Assembly: GCA_033032865.1 (NCBI GenBank)
Contig: JAWHQI010000049.1
Location: 9,491,501 to 9,555,500 of the forward strand
Direction of reading: 5' to 3'
Length of the DNA: 64,000 bases
Source of the DNA: Dactylorhiza incarnata
Taxonomy: Eukaryota > Streptophyta > Magnoliopsida > Asparagales > Orchidaceae
A program made the position numbers and the translations under genes. Numbering within the stretch: position 1 is the first letter of the stretch; the number at the start of each line of letters is the position of its first letter. The notes beneath the pieces were generated by a model that was not told the DNA's origin, did not search any database, and was given only the letters and a program-made list of their open reading frames with translations. This document shows, one piece after another, positions 45,539 to 54,987 of this stretch.

Positions 45539-46756
45539 TCAACTATAAGTTGATTTAAAATAGTAACTGAAAATGAACGAAATGGGTCCGAAGACCCGAT
45601 AGCAGCACATCAGAAGATCAGGAGATTTCCATCTCCATATTTCATCTTTATTCATCCTCTTCCTCTCCTCCAATCTGCGGTCATGGATGAAGTAACGCTT
45701 TCCACCCTGCACCCAGTCTTTCAAGGAAAAAGCAGGCAATGATGATGAAGTGGAATAGACAATTGAATTCATCATTGCCAACTGCTTTCCCTGCCAAGAC
45801 TGCCTCTCAAAATTACCCAAGAATGGGTCTATAAATTCAAGCGCCTGTAGAGGGATAAATGAAATATCAGACATTAATGCAAGAGGGGAAGCAGGAAGGA
45901 TGACCTTATCAGCATAATCACTAAAAGAAAGAGGATTAGGAAATAAAATGGACGAAGGACTAAAAGAATCAAACAAAGGAGGAGTGATCCCAGTTTCACT
46001 CCTGGCAGGATCCAAGGATAGATCACTATCATCATCGTAAGTATCATAGCGAGGGGAACCCAAGAACTCAAGGGCCTCGGTGGTGAGTTGGACCTCCTCG
46101 TCCCATGAGGAAGTGCAAACCTCCTCATCAAAGAGAGTATCCTCCTCATCCCACCGAGGTGCATCATCGTGATCAAAGGATTCATTCTCCCCTTCGGGGA
46201 AGACGAACTCCTCATCCCACTTTGGAGCACCCTCCGAGTCAGAAGCATCACACCTCTCCTTCACTTCGATAGGATCATAAAAAATGTGTGTAGAAAAATC
46301 ATGCAAAGAAACTGGAGGAACAAAAAGATTTGGTTCCTCCGCAAAAAGATCCGCTAACGCCTCCCCAATGGAAAGAATACTTTCCTCATTATACTCAGGT
46401 GCATCTAGGAGCTCCCATTCCTCTCCTTGTTGGCTAACAGATGAGTGATCATCATCACTGGGAGTGAAGCCATACACAGGGAGTGAGGAGTCCATGCACG
46501 AGACAAGCTCGGGGGTAAAGGGCATAATTGCCTCCATGGGTAAAGAATGAGCGATAGGGACAATGTTGTCATGAGTGGAGGAGCAGTGGTCAGGATTGAA
46601 AAGACTAGGACAGTCCTTCAATTCATGACCCTCTCCTCGACACAACAAGCAAACAAAGTTCTTACACTGCCTAGCATTTAGCTCATTCATTTGGTCTATA
46701 TAATAAACCATCTTGTCATTAAAGCTAGGTGAAATATCCCATGACGACATTTTCAA
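45539..46756 (-). CDS. Element D single open reading frame: zinc-knuckle, acidic protein
   Basis: 405 codons without a stop. Near the N terminus is a zinc-knuckle-like C36-X2-C39-X4-H44-X4-C49 (CLLCRGEGHELKDC). The middle is strongly acidic with repeated WDEE/WDEEV units (about residues 180-235) and Ser/Asp stretches. The C terminus is basic and aromatic (WVQGGKRYFIHDRRLEERKR). It lies directly behind the primer site, in the gag position of an Athila-like element, but lacks a recognisable capsid region. It could be a reduced gag-derived protein or a captured sequence. I do not recognise a family. Openness in a non-autonomous element suggests use or recent origin. Confidence 0.6.
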   Translation of the reverse strand: MKMSSWDISPSFNDKMVYYIDQMNELNARQCKNFVCLLCRGEGHELKDCPSLFNPDHCSSTHDNIVPIAHSLPMEAIMPFTPELVSCMDSSLPVYGFTPSDDDHSSVSQQGEEWELLDAPEYNEESILSIGEALADLFAEEPNLFVPPVSLHDFSTHIFYDPIEVKERCDASDSEGAPKWDEEFVFPEGENESFDHDDAPRWDEEDTLFDEEVCTSSWDEEVQLTTEALEFLGSPRYDTYDDDSDLSLDPARSETGITPPLFDSFSPSSILFPNPLSFSDYADKVILPASPLALMSDISFIPLQALEFIDPFLGNFERQSWQGKQLAMMNSIVYSTSSSLPAFSLKDWVQGGKRYFIHDRRLEERKRMNKDEIWRWKSPDLLMCCYRVFGPISFIFSYYFKSTYS

Positions 46757-46979
46757 AATTAAAGCAGATATAAAGAGACTGAAATTCTTTGCAAGGAAAT
46801 CTACACAAACTAATAAAACTCCTTAGAATAAACTTGCCAAAAAATTTAAAACAGAAGAGAAATAAACAAACAAACAGAAAATGATCAGAAAGCAAACAAA
46901 AATAATAAAGCGGCTATACACACTGGAAGAAACTTCTCTCTCTCATCTCTCCCTCTCAAGAAAACTCACACGACTGTGT

Positions 46980-46997
46980 TCCCCGGCAACGGCGCCA
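46980..46997 (-). other. Primer-binding site of element D (tRNA-Asp type)
   Basis: On the minus strand TGGCGCCGTTGCCGGGGA follows the 5' LTR after six bases. This is the primer site typical of plant Athila elements. Confidence 0.92.
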
Positions 46998-47003
46998 AAA
47001 ACT

Positions 47004-48585
47004 TGATGCGCAAATCTTAGCACACCGCTAAAGGCGGTAGTAAGACTGCGACACGAAACGGCAGTGTACCGATCGTTCAAGTAATATAAAATGAGAATGA
47101 ATCCCCAAGTATCGATCTCAAAGGAACACAGTAAGGTGGAGTTGACTATTGAGGAAGGACTTGCGATCGAAGTCCTTTAGGTCGGATGGATTGCGGGAGG
47201 CTTGGTTTGGATTGTGGAAAATAAAGTAAAATAGCTACGACTACTCCTATGCAGGCCTTGAGCGCACTGCTTCGCCGGGCGGATGGAAACTAGGCAGGCC
47301 TTGAGCGCGCAACTTCACTAGGATGATGGGCGAGTAGGCTAGCAGATGAGGTGAATAAGTGTGGAATCGAACTATGCAGGCCTTGAGCGCACTGCTTTGT
47401 AAGGCGAATGGATTACACGGGCCGCTATGCCACGCTTCGCTAGGCAGAAGGAAGAGTAGGCTTGCGGATGGAGTGGGTCACACCGGCGGAATGAGGGTCG
47501 CAAGCACCTCGTCAACAAGAATGCCACTAGCAATTGCTAGTGCGGCACACCAACACTCACACCACAATCTCCACTAAATCACACCTCATACACACTTATA
47601 AACAAGATGATTTCATATAAATGAAATAACATTACACACATGGTTTATAGTGCTCATCATCAAAAGATAGAGAAATCCTACCCTAAATAACAAATCAAGA
47701 GGAAAATGAGTAAAAGAATCAACCACTTCCGAAGCCTTGTTGGGATTCACGGTAGGAATCGCTGGGTTGTCAATCCACGTCCAAACTCGGTCGACAACTG
47801 CGTCCAGGGTAGAGGAGGGCTGTCACTTCCTCCCAATGACCCGTCTTCTTCATCTCACGACCCGATCTACTCCGATACACGATCTCCTTGCTTGGTATTG
47901 ATGATCTTTGGGCTAGAATCCTCTCCTTGAAGGCTCTTGGATGATGGAGGGTGAAGTAGAACGAAGAGCCCCTGAAAATGGCGCTGAAAAAGACCTAAAA
48001 TGCGGATTAGGCCGGAAGAATTCGTGAAAACGCGTATTTATAGAAAGCAGAATTTTGAACGGGCATGATCAGTGGCGCACGACCAGTGATCGTGCGTGAA
48101 GGAATGCCAGTGATAGTGCGCGAAGAACCTATAGCATAGTCCCGAACTGCAAAATGGCGCACGATCAGTGGCGCATGACCAGTGGTCGTGCGCACTATAT
48201 CCAGTGGTCGTGCGAAGTGCCTGACAGGCCCATTTTAAGTGAGAATTAATGCACAATCAGTGGCGCACGACCAGTGGTCGTGCGCACTAATGTCCAGTGC
48301 TCGTGCGCAGTGTTCCTATGCAGTTTTTGCCCACTGGAACACTCGCACAACCCCCGTATCAACATGAAAGATCGTCGGGCCATGCAAATGGGCATTCCAC
48401 ACATTTTCAAATATAGAAATTAAATTGCAACATAAAGCATGAGCAAGATAAACATAAAAATACACCGAAACGGGCCTAAAAGTGCACATAGCATGGAATA
48501 TCAAATATGAATGAAAACATGCCTAAAGTGTAGTGCAAAGACTAGCAAATGAGTCCGAAAATATGTATATAATTGGGACTCATCA
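47004..48585 (-). repeat. 5' LTR of element D
   Basis: 1,582 bp, nearly identical to 42,150-43,741 apart from scattered substitutions and a short gap near 48,545 (agactagcaaatgag against agactagataatcgg...aaatgag). Confidence 0.92.
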
Positions 48586-49102
48586 ATAACCCGACCTATA
48601 GGCGAAGAAGTTCTCCCATAATAGCTCTGACTCATCACTGAAGAAGTAATTCTCCCCTAGCAATTCCTCATTTCGTCGCCTAAGAAATTACGGGCCAACG
48701 ACGACATCTGGCTAGCCTAATAATTTCATTCTGAGTCTAGCCCAACGACGACATTTCTCAGGCTACCTTCTGAGTTGAGCCATATAACTCAATTCTGCCT
48801 CTTTTCCACTGGTATGTATTCGTTTCCATCTCTGAGACCGTCGTCATTGCACATTGGGAAGACGCACCCTCATGGTGACTCCCTTATAGTGTCGAACCTG
48901 GTCCAAGTCTTTGACAAAGTCTTTCGAGACGAAGTTATGTGATGCCCCCGTGTCGAATAAGGTATGGGCAGGCTTGCCGCATACAATTACTATTCCTGAA
49001 ATATTGTATAGTTTTAGGTGGCTAAGTTTTTCTACTTCTAACAGTTCTATATCAATTCTACAATCTAAGAATTGAAAAGAATTTAAAATACTAGCATACC
49101 TG
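48586..49102 (-). pseudogene. Protease relic of gypsy element G2
   Basis: On the minus strand, about 48,990-48,850 encodes LFDTGASHNFVSKDFVKDL, the gypsy aspartic protease active site (DTGA) and its following segment, ending at a stop after RVRLPNVQ. The rest (48,586-48,840) shows no pol motifs, so RT and integrase have been lost or cut away where element D entered. Confidence 0.65.
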
Positions 49103-50380
49103 TTATAACCCTATACAGGTTTCGAGGTTGAGCACGATCCAAAGCATACATCTGATCTCTATCCTATCTGCGATCTGCTCTGTGGAATCCTCGACATCAG
49201 CCACGTCCTCGACCCATAGGCTGCTGAGCAAGTGGTGCTGGAGCTCTCTGAGGGCAGTTGATATAGATGTGACCCGATTGGTGGTAGTGGTAGCACAACT
49301 TTGGGGGAGGTGCCCCTCCACCATGTCTTGGTGGCTCCTGGATCCGTAGAGGTTGAGGGGCCAGCAAATTCGGAGGCCTCTACTCCTGTCTGAAGTTGGG
49401 ACAGGGTCGTCCCTCACCCCTCCTGTGCTGGATGAATCTGCCCCTTTGGTGTCTCCTACCGCCAAATACTACCCCGTCCGCTGAACTTTTCCCTCTATTC
49501 CTCACCATCAGCTGGCCCGCCTCTAGCTTCTTTACCGCTTCGATGATCTGTGCTAGGCCAGAATCTGCTACATATAGCAAGGCTTGCCTCAGATTGTCAC
49601 GGAGGCCCTTGTAGAACCTCTTGGCATAGCTGGAGTCATCTAACTGGTGGGATGTGGCAAAGTGAGCTAGATACGAGAACTCCCATTGACACTCTAACAC
49701 TGATTGACTTCCCTACTTCAGGTGCATGAACTGTTCTTCCAATTCATCTCTAGCCGTCTGCTGTACATATTGTTCTAGTAATGCCTCCTTGAATTCCTCC
49801 TAGGTGATATTGGCGTACTCAAGGCCGACAGAGGTAGTGTCCAAGGTTGACTTCCACCATCGCTTGGCATGTGACTCCAAAGAAGATACAACCAGTGATA
49901 CTGCCATATTGACCGAGCAGCGTATCCCAGCCAGCATCTCCTGAATGGCTAACCATTCTTCGATCCACACTTCTGACTCAGTCCCGACATAAGATGGTGG
50001 GGAAAGGCCTCAGAAGGCACTTAACTAGTTTGCCCCATGGTTTGGGGCCTGAATCGGGGCCTGCTGTTGTGAGAAGGCCTGCAAGATAGCGGTTAAGGTT
50101 TGACCTAACTCTGATTGTTAAAAGGGGGTGGGAGTCGGCTGAGGAGGAATGACATCCTGAATGGGAGGTATCGTTGCCCGTGTGGCGATGTTAACCGGCG
50201 GCTACATTAAAATGAAGGTCTTATTAGAAGGGTTGGCATAAACATCTCATTTTAGCGGACAATTAAATGTGATTTCCCGTATGGGCACACCATTGCTTCC
50301 ATTGCTAGTTTGTCCTCCAACTAAGCTCTAGCGGGGTTGCCTAGGGTTGTGGAATTCTTTACTTTGGATCGAAGTTGGCT
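49103..50380 (-). pseudogene. gag: Gag relic of gypsy element G2
   Basis: On the minus strand, reading from about 49,885 down: AKRWWKSTLD, then EFKEALLEQYV, FSYLAHFA and YAKRFYKGLRDNLRQALL, which follow the Retrotrans_gag pattern. Further down is a degraded zinc knuckle CYHYHQSGHIYINC (second Cys changed to Tyr). Stops interrupt it near 49,800 and 49,713 and later. Together with the DTGA relic and a tRNA-Met primer site, this suggests a chromovirus-type (perhaps Tekay-like) element. Confidence 0.7.
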
Positions 50381-50392
50381 GAGCTGATACCA
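50381..50392 (-). other. Primer-binding site of gypsy element G2
   Basis: On the minus strand TGGTATCAGCTC follows the LTR end (...GGTCTTACA) after three bases. It matches the initiator tRNA-Met primer. It proves that 50,396 onward is the 5' LTR of a minus-strand element whose gag lies at 49,103-50,380. Confidence 0.85.
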
Positions 50393-50395
50393 GTT

Positions 50396-50485
50396 TGTAA
50401 GACCTCAATTTTTGCTTATATTTCCAGGTCTTACCCCATAGAATCGCCGCCTTGCAGTGACACCTTCGCACGAGAAGGTCGTCAC
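50396..50485 (-). mobile_element. Gypsy G2 5' LTR, end piece (split by element F)
   Basis: TGTAAGACCTCAATTTTTGC... (plus strand) matches 61,484-61,575, including 'cgccgc.ttgcagtgacacc' and 'gaaggtcgtcact'. The LTR resumes at 58,755 after element F. Confidence 0.85.
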
Positions 50486-52254
50486 TGTTGGGAAAATCTC
50501 CTTTGATTTAACTTAACAAATTACCTAAAAAATGATTTTATCTCTTAGGTTGTATTACCCATTGTATAGTGAGGGCAATCTGGTCATTAGATGTCTTATG
50601 AGATCACACTCAACCTAGGGTGTCAAGACCATATTAAGAGAAGCACAATTTGGACAAAGTTAACATTTGCGTCGAATAGAAATCGACGCAGCATCAAGTT
50701 AATGTCGACGCTACTCTGACTAGAAGTCCAAATGGTCCAACCCTTCTGTCGAAGTTATTCAAGTCAACGTTACGTCGAATAGATATCGACATAGAAGCCA
50801 TGGACCCGTTGAAGTACCTTGAGAAGTCGACAGAGCTTCTACTTTAACTCAACGCAAAAGGAAGTATTTGTCGAAGCCATTTGAAGTCGACGCAACGTCA
50901 ACTACCATTCGACGCAGATGATGGAGTTCAAAGTTAATCTTTCAACTCAACGGTTACGTCGATAAGATATCGATGCAACGTCAACAAGCAAACTTGAATC
51001 ATAACAAGAATGAATTCGAAGCTGCTCTTACAAGGAATCAAAGGTGTGTCTATAAGAGAGGAAGAGAACTCGGTGCTAGGTCGAATACAGTCTAAAAAGG
51101 AAATCTTTTTAGTTGTCATTTTTAGACCTTCTCTCATGGCCCACAACACTGAAGACCGTTCTCTAACGGCTCTTTAATTGCCTCAAATAGAATGGAGAAT
51201 TAAAGGAGGACATAAAAGATTTCTTGGAAATAAGCTTACAGGTTGTGGACGGGTCATGAATTAAAGAAGGAAAGAAAGAAAATTTTTCCAAGGCAAAATA
51301 CCTTTTCAGGACCTACCAGAAAAGGAAATTAATTCAAATTGAAGAGGGATAATAAAAGGCAGAAGCAGAGAGAGAAACATAGAGCACTTATCATAATCAA
51401 CTACAATTTTTGAATTAGGGCCTCCTCTTCTCTTTCTTCCTCCTGGAACCCTAAAAGAGAAAACACAAAAAAGAAAGAACTGCTTTCTCTCTCAGTCAAG
51501 GATCTTCTTCTCCTTAACACAAACCTCTGAAGAAAGATCTACAAAAGAATATTCTCTGCTCAGAAAAACAACTGTTGCTTCCTCATCAATATTATATAGC
51601 AGCAGCACTATTATAAGAGCAAAGAGAAGAAGGATCAAGAGCTTACAAAAACCCTAGCAATCATCACTATCATAAGCTAGGGTTAATCTGATACAGATCC
51701 TGAAGAGCACTCAAAGAGCAGCACCTCAAAGATCCAGTGGTTACAAAATTCTGAAAAAAATATTTCTGAATCTTCCTTCTCCCTCTTACTCTCCTTTACG
51801 TACACCCCTTGTACATAGTTTTGAGAATTCCTCTTCCAAAGGATTCAGTGGTTCAAGATCTCCTTATCAAAATATCTGGTTGGTTCAAGATCTCCTTATC
51901 AAAAGATCTGGTTGGTTCATGATCTCCTTATCAAAAGATCAATGGTTTTGAGAGTCTCCTTGCCAAAAGACTCAGGCACAGGTGGTGCAATCCTACCAGG
52001 TGGTAGAAGAGAGGACTACCCACATTTTGGGGAACCTCTATAAAATCTGTGTGTCTTCTCTTTCCCATATAGTTTAGATTTATTTTACTATTTCCAGCTT
52101 TATATTTCAACACTTGATTTTATTCTGTGTGAGGATTTGTTGAAGTATAAATACTTAGTGTTTTATTGTATTTGCATAAATAGGATAAAAATAATTTTAA
52201 ATCTCTAATCACCCCCATCTAGAGTATATCTGAGGGGCACACTGTGCACTTTCA
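50486..52254 (+). repeat. 5' LTR of element F
   Basis: 1,769 bp. From 50,665 to 51,080 it is dense in GTCGA/TCGAC. The clearest inverted repeats are 50,667-50,689 (TGCGTCGA, 7 bases, TCGACGCA, perfect arms) and 50,771-50,793. The downstream half has four imperfect 32-bp tandem units (51,850-51,975). Confidence 0.93.
51850..51975. repeat. 32-bp tandem repeats in the F 5' LTR
   Basis: Units beginning GGTTCAAGATCTCCTTATCA start at 51,850, 51,882 and 51,914, with a diverged fourth at 51,944. Each contains AGATCT...AAAAGATCT, so it can fold. The 3' LTR has the same array at about 58,333-58,455. Confidence 0.85.
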
Positions 52255-52256
52255 AT

Positions 52257-52267
52257 TGGTATCAGAG
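52257..52267 (+). other. Primer-binding site of element F
   Basis: TGGTATCAGAG lies two bases after the 5' LTR and is complementary to the initiator tRNA-Met 3' end. Confidence 0.88.
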
Positions 52268-52346
52268 GGAGGTTGATCATTAAAAGGTTAACACCTTGAT
52301 CAAAAAGGCCTCCTACACTTATTTCTATATTACAAATATTTTTATA

Positions 52347-54058
52347 ATGAAAATGAGTACTAAGGATTATGCTTCTACAAGACCCCCAGTGTGTAACTTG
52401 AATAAGTTCACACTCTGGAAGGCCAGAATAAGGCTTTATATGAATTCCATTGATGAAGACATCGATAATGTTCTTCTCATAAGTCCTCCAGCTCCAGTCA
52501 GACAAAAGGTTGGAGAATCTTCAACAACTGAGTCTGTCCCAAGAAATGAGTGAACAGAATCTGAGATGAAGGTCAAGGCATGTGATGCCAAGGCCATAAA
52601 TATTCTGGTGTCAATAATGTCAGATGACATTTTCTAGAAGGTTGCTGAATGCCAATCAACAAAAGATATATGAGATTCTCTCACCAGAATGGTGGAAGGG
52701 AGCTCAGATGAAAGAAAGGACAGAAAGCCCCTTCTCATATTCCAGTATGAGAACTTTCAGAAGAAAGCTGAAGAATCTGTTGTTGATATGTATGATAGAT
52801 TCAACATTATCATTAATGAGCTCAGAGGCTTGGACAAGGAGATTTACTTGACTGAAATTAATGATAAAATCCTCATGTGCTTCCCTAGATCATGGGATTC
52901 AAGGATTTGGGCAACAGAGAATCCATGTGCCACAGAGAAATCTCTATTGAAGCTTTGCTAGGAAAGCTTAAGTCATATGAGATGCTTCTAAAGAATAGGG
53001 TTGACTCTGAAGAAAGGGAGACTACTCCAGCTCCTATCCAAAGGAATCTTGCCCTAAAAGCTACTGAAGGAGAGTACTCTACTCCTGAAGATGAGATGTT
53101 CAATCTCCTAGCAAGGAGATTCAAGAAATGTGTCAAGACAGAAGACTCAAGGAGAAGAGAAAGGTACTCAAGGAGAAGAGAGAGGGACTCAAGGCCCAGG
53201 TATGATAAAACTCCAAAGGAGGAAATTATCTGCTACACTTGCAACAAACCAGGGCACATTGCTCCTGAGTGTCCACAAGAACAAATGGACAGAAGCAACA
53301 AAAAGGATGAAAAGAAGAAGAAGAAATCTTTCAAAGGGAAAGACAAGAAGAGAGCCAAAGGCTTTATTGCTGAAACATGGAGTGACTCAGAAGTAGAGTT
53401 CAGCTCCTCATTATCTGAAAGTGATGATGAAGCAGAAGCAGAAGCAGTATGCATGATGGCACTAGGGATGTCATCAGATGATGAAGATGAACAGGTATCT
53501 GTATTTGATGATTTTGATTTTAGTTCAGAAGATTTTCAAACTTATTTTAAAGATTTATGTATTGATCATCTTAGGGTAGAAAAAGAATTAGACACAACTA
53601 GGACTGAATTAGAAAACCTTAAGAAAGATGAAATATACCTAAGAAATCAAAATCTAACAAATGAAATTAATAATAAAGAGTCAGAATTAATTAAACTTAG
53701 AGATGAAAACATAAGATTAAAAGAAGATCTAACAAAGGCAAAGGCCTTTGAGGATTCACTCACTGGGAGGAGTCAGAAGCTCAAAGAAATCACAAAAAAT
53801 CTCTCTATGAGATTTAATCACCTAGGGTTAGGAGCAGAGCCCTCCACCAGCACAGAAGCACCAAGGAAACCTTCCTGGAAAAATCCAGTATCCTTTGTTA
53901 GACCTAGTGACTATGAATCATGTAAGGACAGTGAAAATACTAAGGATCAGGAAGTCAATACACCAAAGAAACATCTAGAGATAAGAAAACAAATCTCAAC
54001 AAAGGAAAGAAATCTCAAGAGAAGAAGAAAGCAGAAAAAGGATACAATCAAAGGGTAA
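52347..54058 (+). pseudogene. gag: Element F gag
   Basis: It starts MKMSTKDYASTRPP and has the copia gag pattern (NLNKFTLWKARIRLYMNSID; FQKKAEESVVDMYDRF). Stops at 52,551 (TGA), 52,635 (TAG) and 52,671 (TGA) and a frameshift near 52,900 break the N-terminal half. The C-terminal half from about 52,892 is open: zinc knuckle CYTCNKPGHIAPEC (bases 53,231 on), a Lys-rich stretch, an acidic part, a long coiled coil (about 53,560-53,760) and a basic tail. The layout resembles the large SIRE gag. It would have formed particles; this copy cannot give a full product. Confidence 0.85.
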
Positions 54059-54477
54059 AATCAAAACCTTGGATAATAAGACATTCTGCTATTTAGATAC
54101 ATTCTATACTCATTTCAAGTATCAAAATAATAGGTTTGGGAAACCCATTCCTTATCATCCAGAAGGGTATCATGAAAGACCCTTCTATTCCTTCATTGAA
54201 CCCTACAATGGTTAAAGCAAAGGGCCCAAGGTAACCTGTGCCCCTTCTAATGTTTGAACTACTTGTGCAGGATTAAGTAGGGTCCCACTCAGGAGAAAAT
54301 GGAGTGGGGAGAAAGATGTAGGATATGAATAAGGAACAAACTTCATCCAAGGGAGTGATTTCTATCTTGAATCTTCTTTACAGTTTATAAAATTAATAAC
54401 ATAATCTATTTTAGATAAATATAATTGCTCGGAAAAACAACAAGAATTTTCTAAGGAGATAGATCTGTTCATTCATA
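54059..54477 (+). other. Junction spacer of element F where pol is missing
   Basis: About 420 bases. They include a trace of the gag-pol linker on the plus strand (KGPKVTCAPSN, about 54,220-54,250; compare IWVPKVP in element C). After this no protease or later pol sequence appears. The loss of pol therefore begins within this stretch. Confidence 0.55.
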
Positions 54478-54840
54478 AGTACATCGAATAGAAGTCGACA
54501 TACAATCGACTTCTACTCGACATCAGTGTCAAGAAGCACTCAGAGTGGATAATTCGAATAGAATTCAACGCAACGTCAAGTTCATATCTACACATGTGTT
54601 GACTCAATGGTCGCTGCTCAAAGTCGAGGTAGCGTCGATTGGAAATCGACGTAACGTCGACAGGATTATGTCGACTTAAGAACTGCTAAACAATCTCAGA
54701 GTTTCGTCGAATACTAGTCGACGCAACATCGATACAATAGCGCGCGCAGGACTACTTCTAGAAGAAATATCGACACAACTTTGCGCGCCAAATAATAAGT
54801 TTTATCGAAGGTGCGTCGACCTAAACCCTAAGTTGCGGCA
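54478..54840. repeat. Internal array of GTCGA/TCGAC inverted repeats in element F
   Basis: Repeats such as ACATCGA-ATAGAAG-TCGACAT (54,480-54,502), GCGTCGATTGGAAATCGACG (54,632 on) and TTCGTCGAATACTAGTCGAC (54,703 on) recur about ten times as full or half sites. They have the same form as those in the LTR. The array ends about 150 bp before the second gene's ATG and may act as its promoter or as a copy of the LTR control region. Confidence 0.75.
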
Positions 54841-54849
54841 ATTCATCTC

Positions 54850-54973
54850 CTTTTAAGCAATTACAATGTCGAGATCATTGCGCTTTCGAATTTCCCTCTC
54901 CTTGCTCTCTTGCTCTCTTGTTCTCCAGTTCTCATGTACCTTTTTCTCTTTCATTTTCTCTTTGTGTTTGCAG
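54850..54973 (+). promoter_or_regulatory. Candidate leader intron end before the envelope-like gene
   Basis: A long pyrimidine-rich tract (about 54,890-54,970) ends TTTGTGTTTGCAG at 54,973. This is a strong-looking plant splice acceptor, 14 bases before the ATG at 54,988. Splicing from an upstream donor, perhaps near the LTR, could make a subgenomic mRNA for the second gene. The donor is not identified. Confidence 0.45.
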
Positions 54974-54987
54974 GTACCATCGATCAA

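Larger units (their letters stand above)
42150..48585 (-). mobile_element. Element D: non-autonomous gypsy element, Athila-like (LARD-type)
   Basis: 6.4 kb on the minus strand, with LTRs 47,004-48,585 (5') and 42,150-43,741 (3') and a perfect ATAAC duplication (42,145-42,149 and 48,586-48,590). The primer site matches tRNA-Asp, as in Athila. The 3.26-kb interior lacks protease, RT, RNase H and integrase and holds one long frame (46,756-45,539). It must be mobilised by an autonomous relative. The LTRs are close, so it moved fairly recently. Confidence 0.88.
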
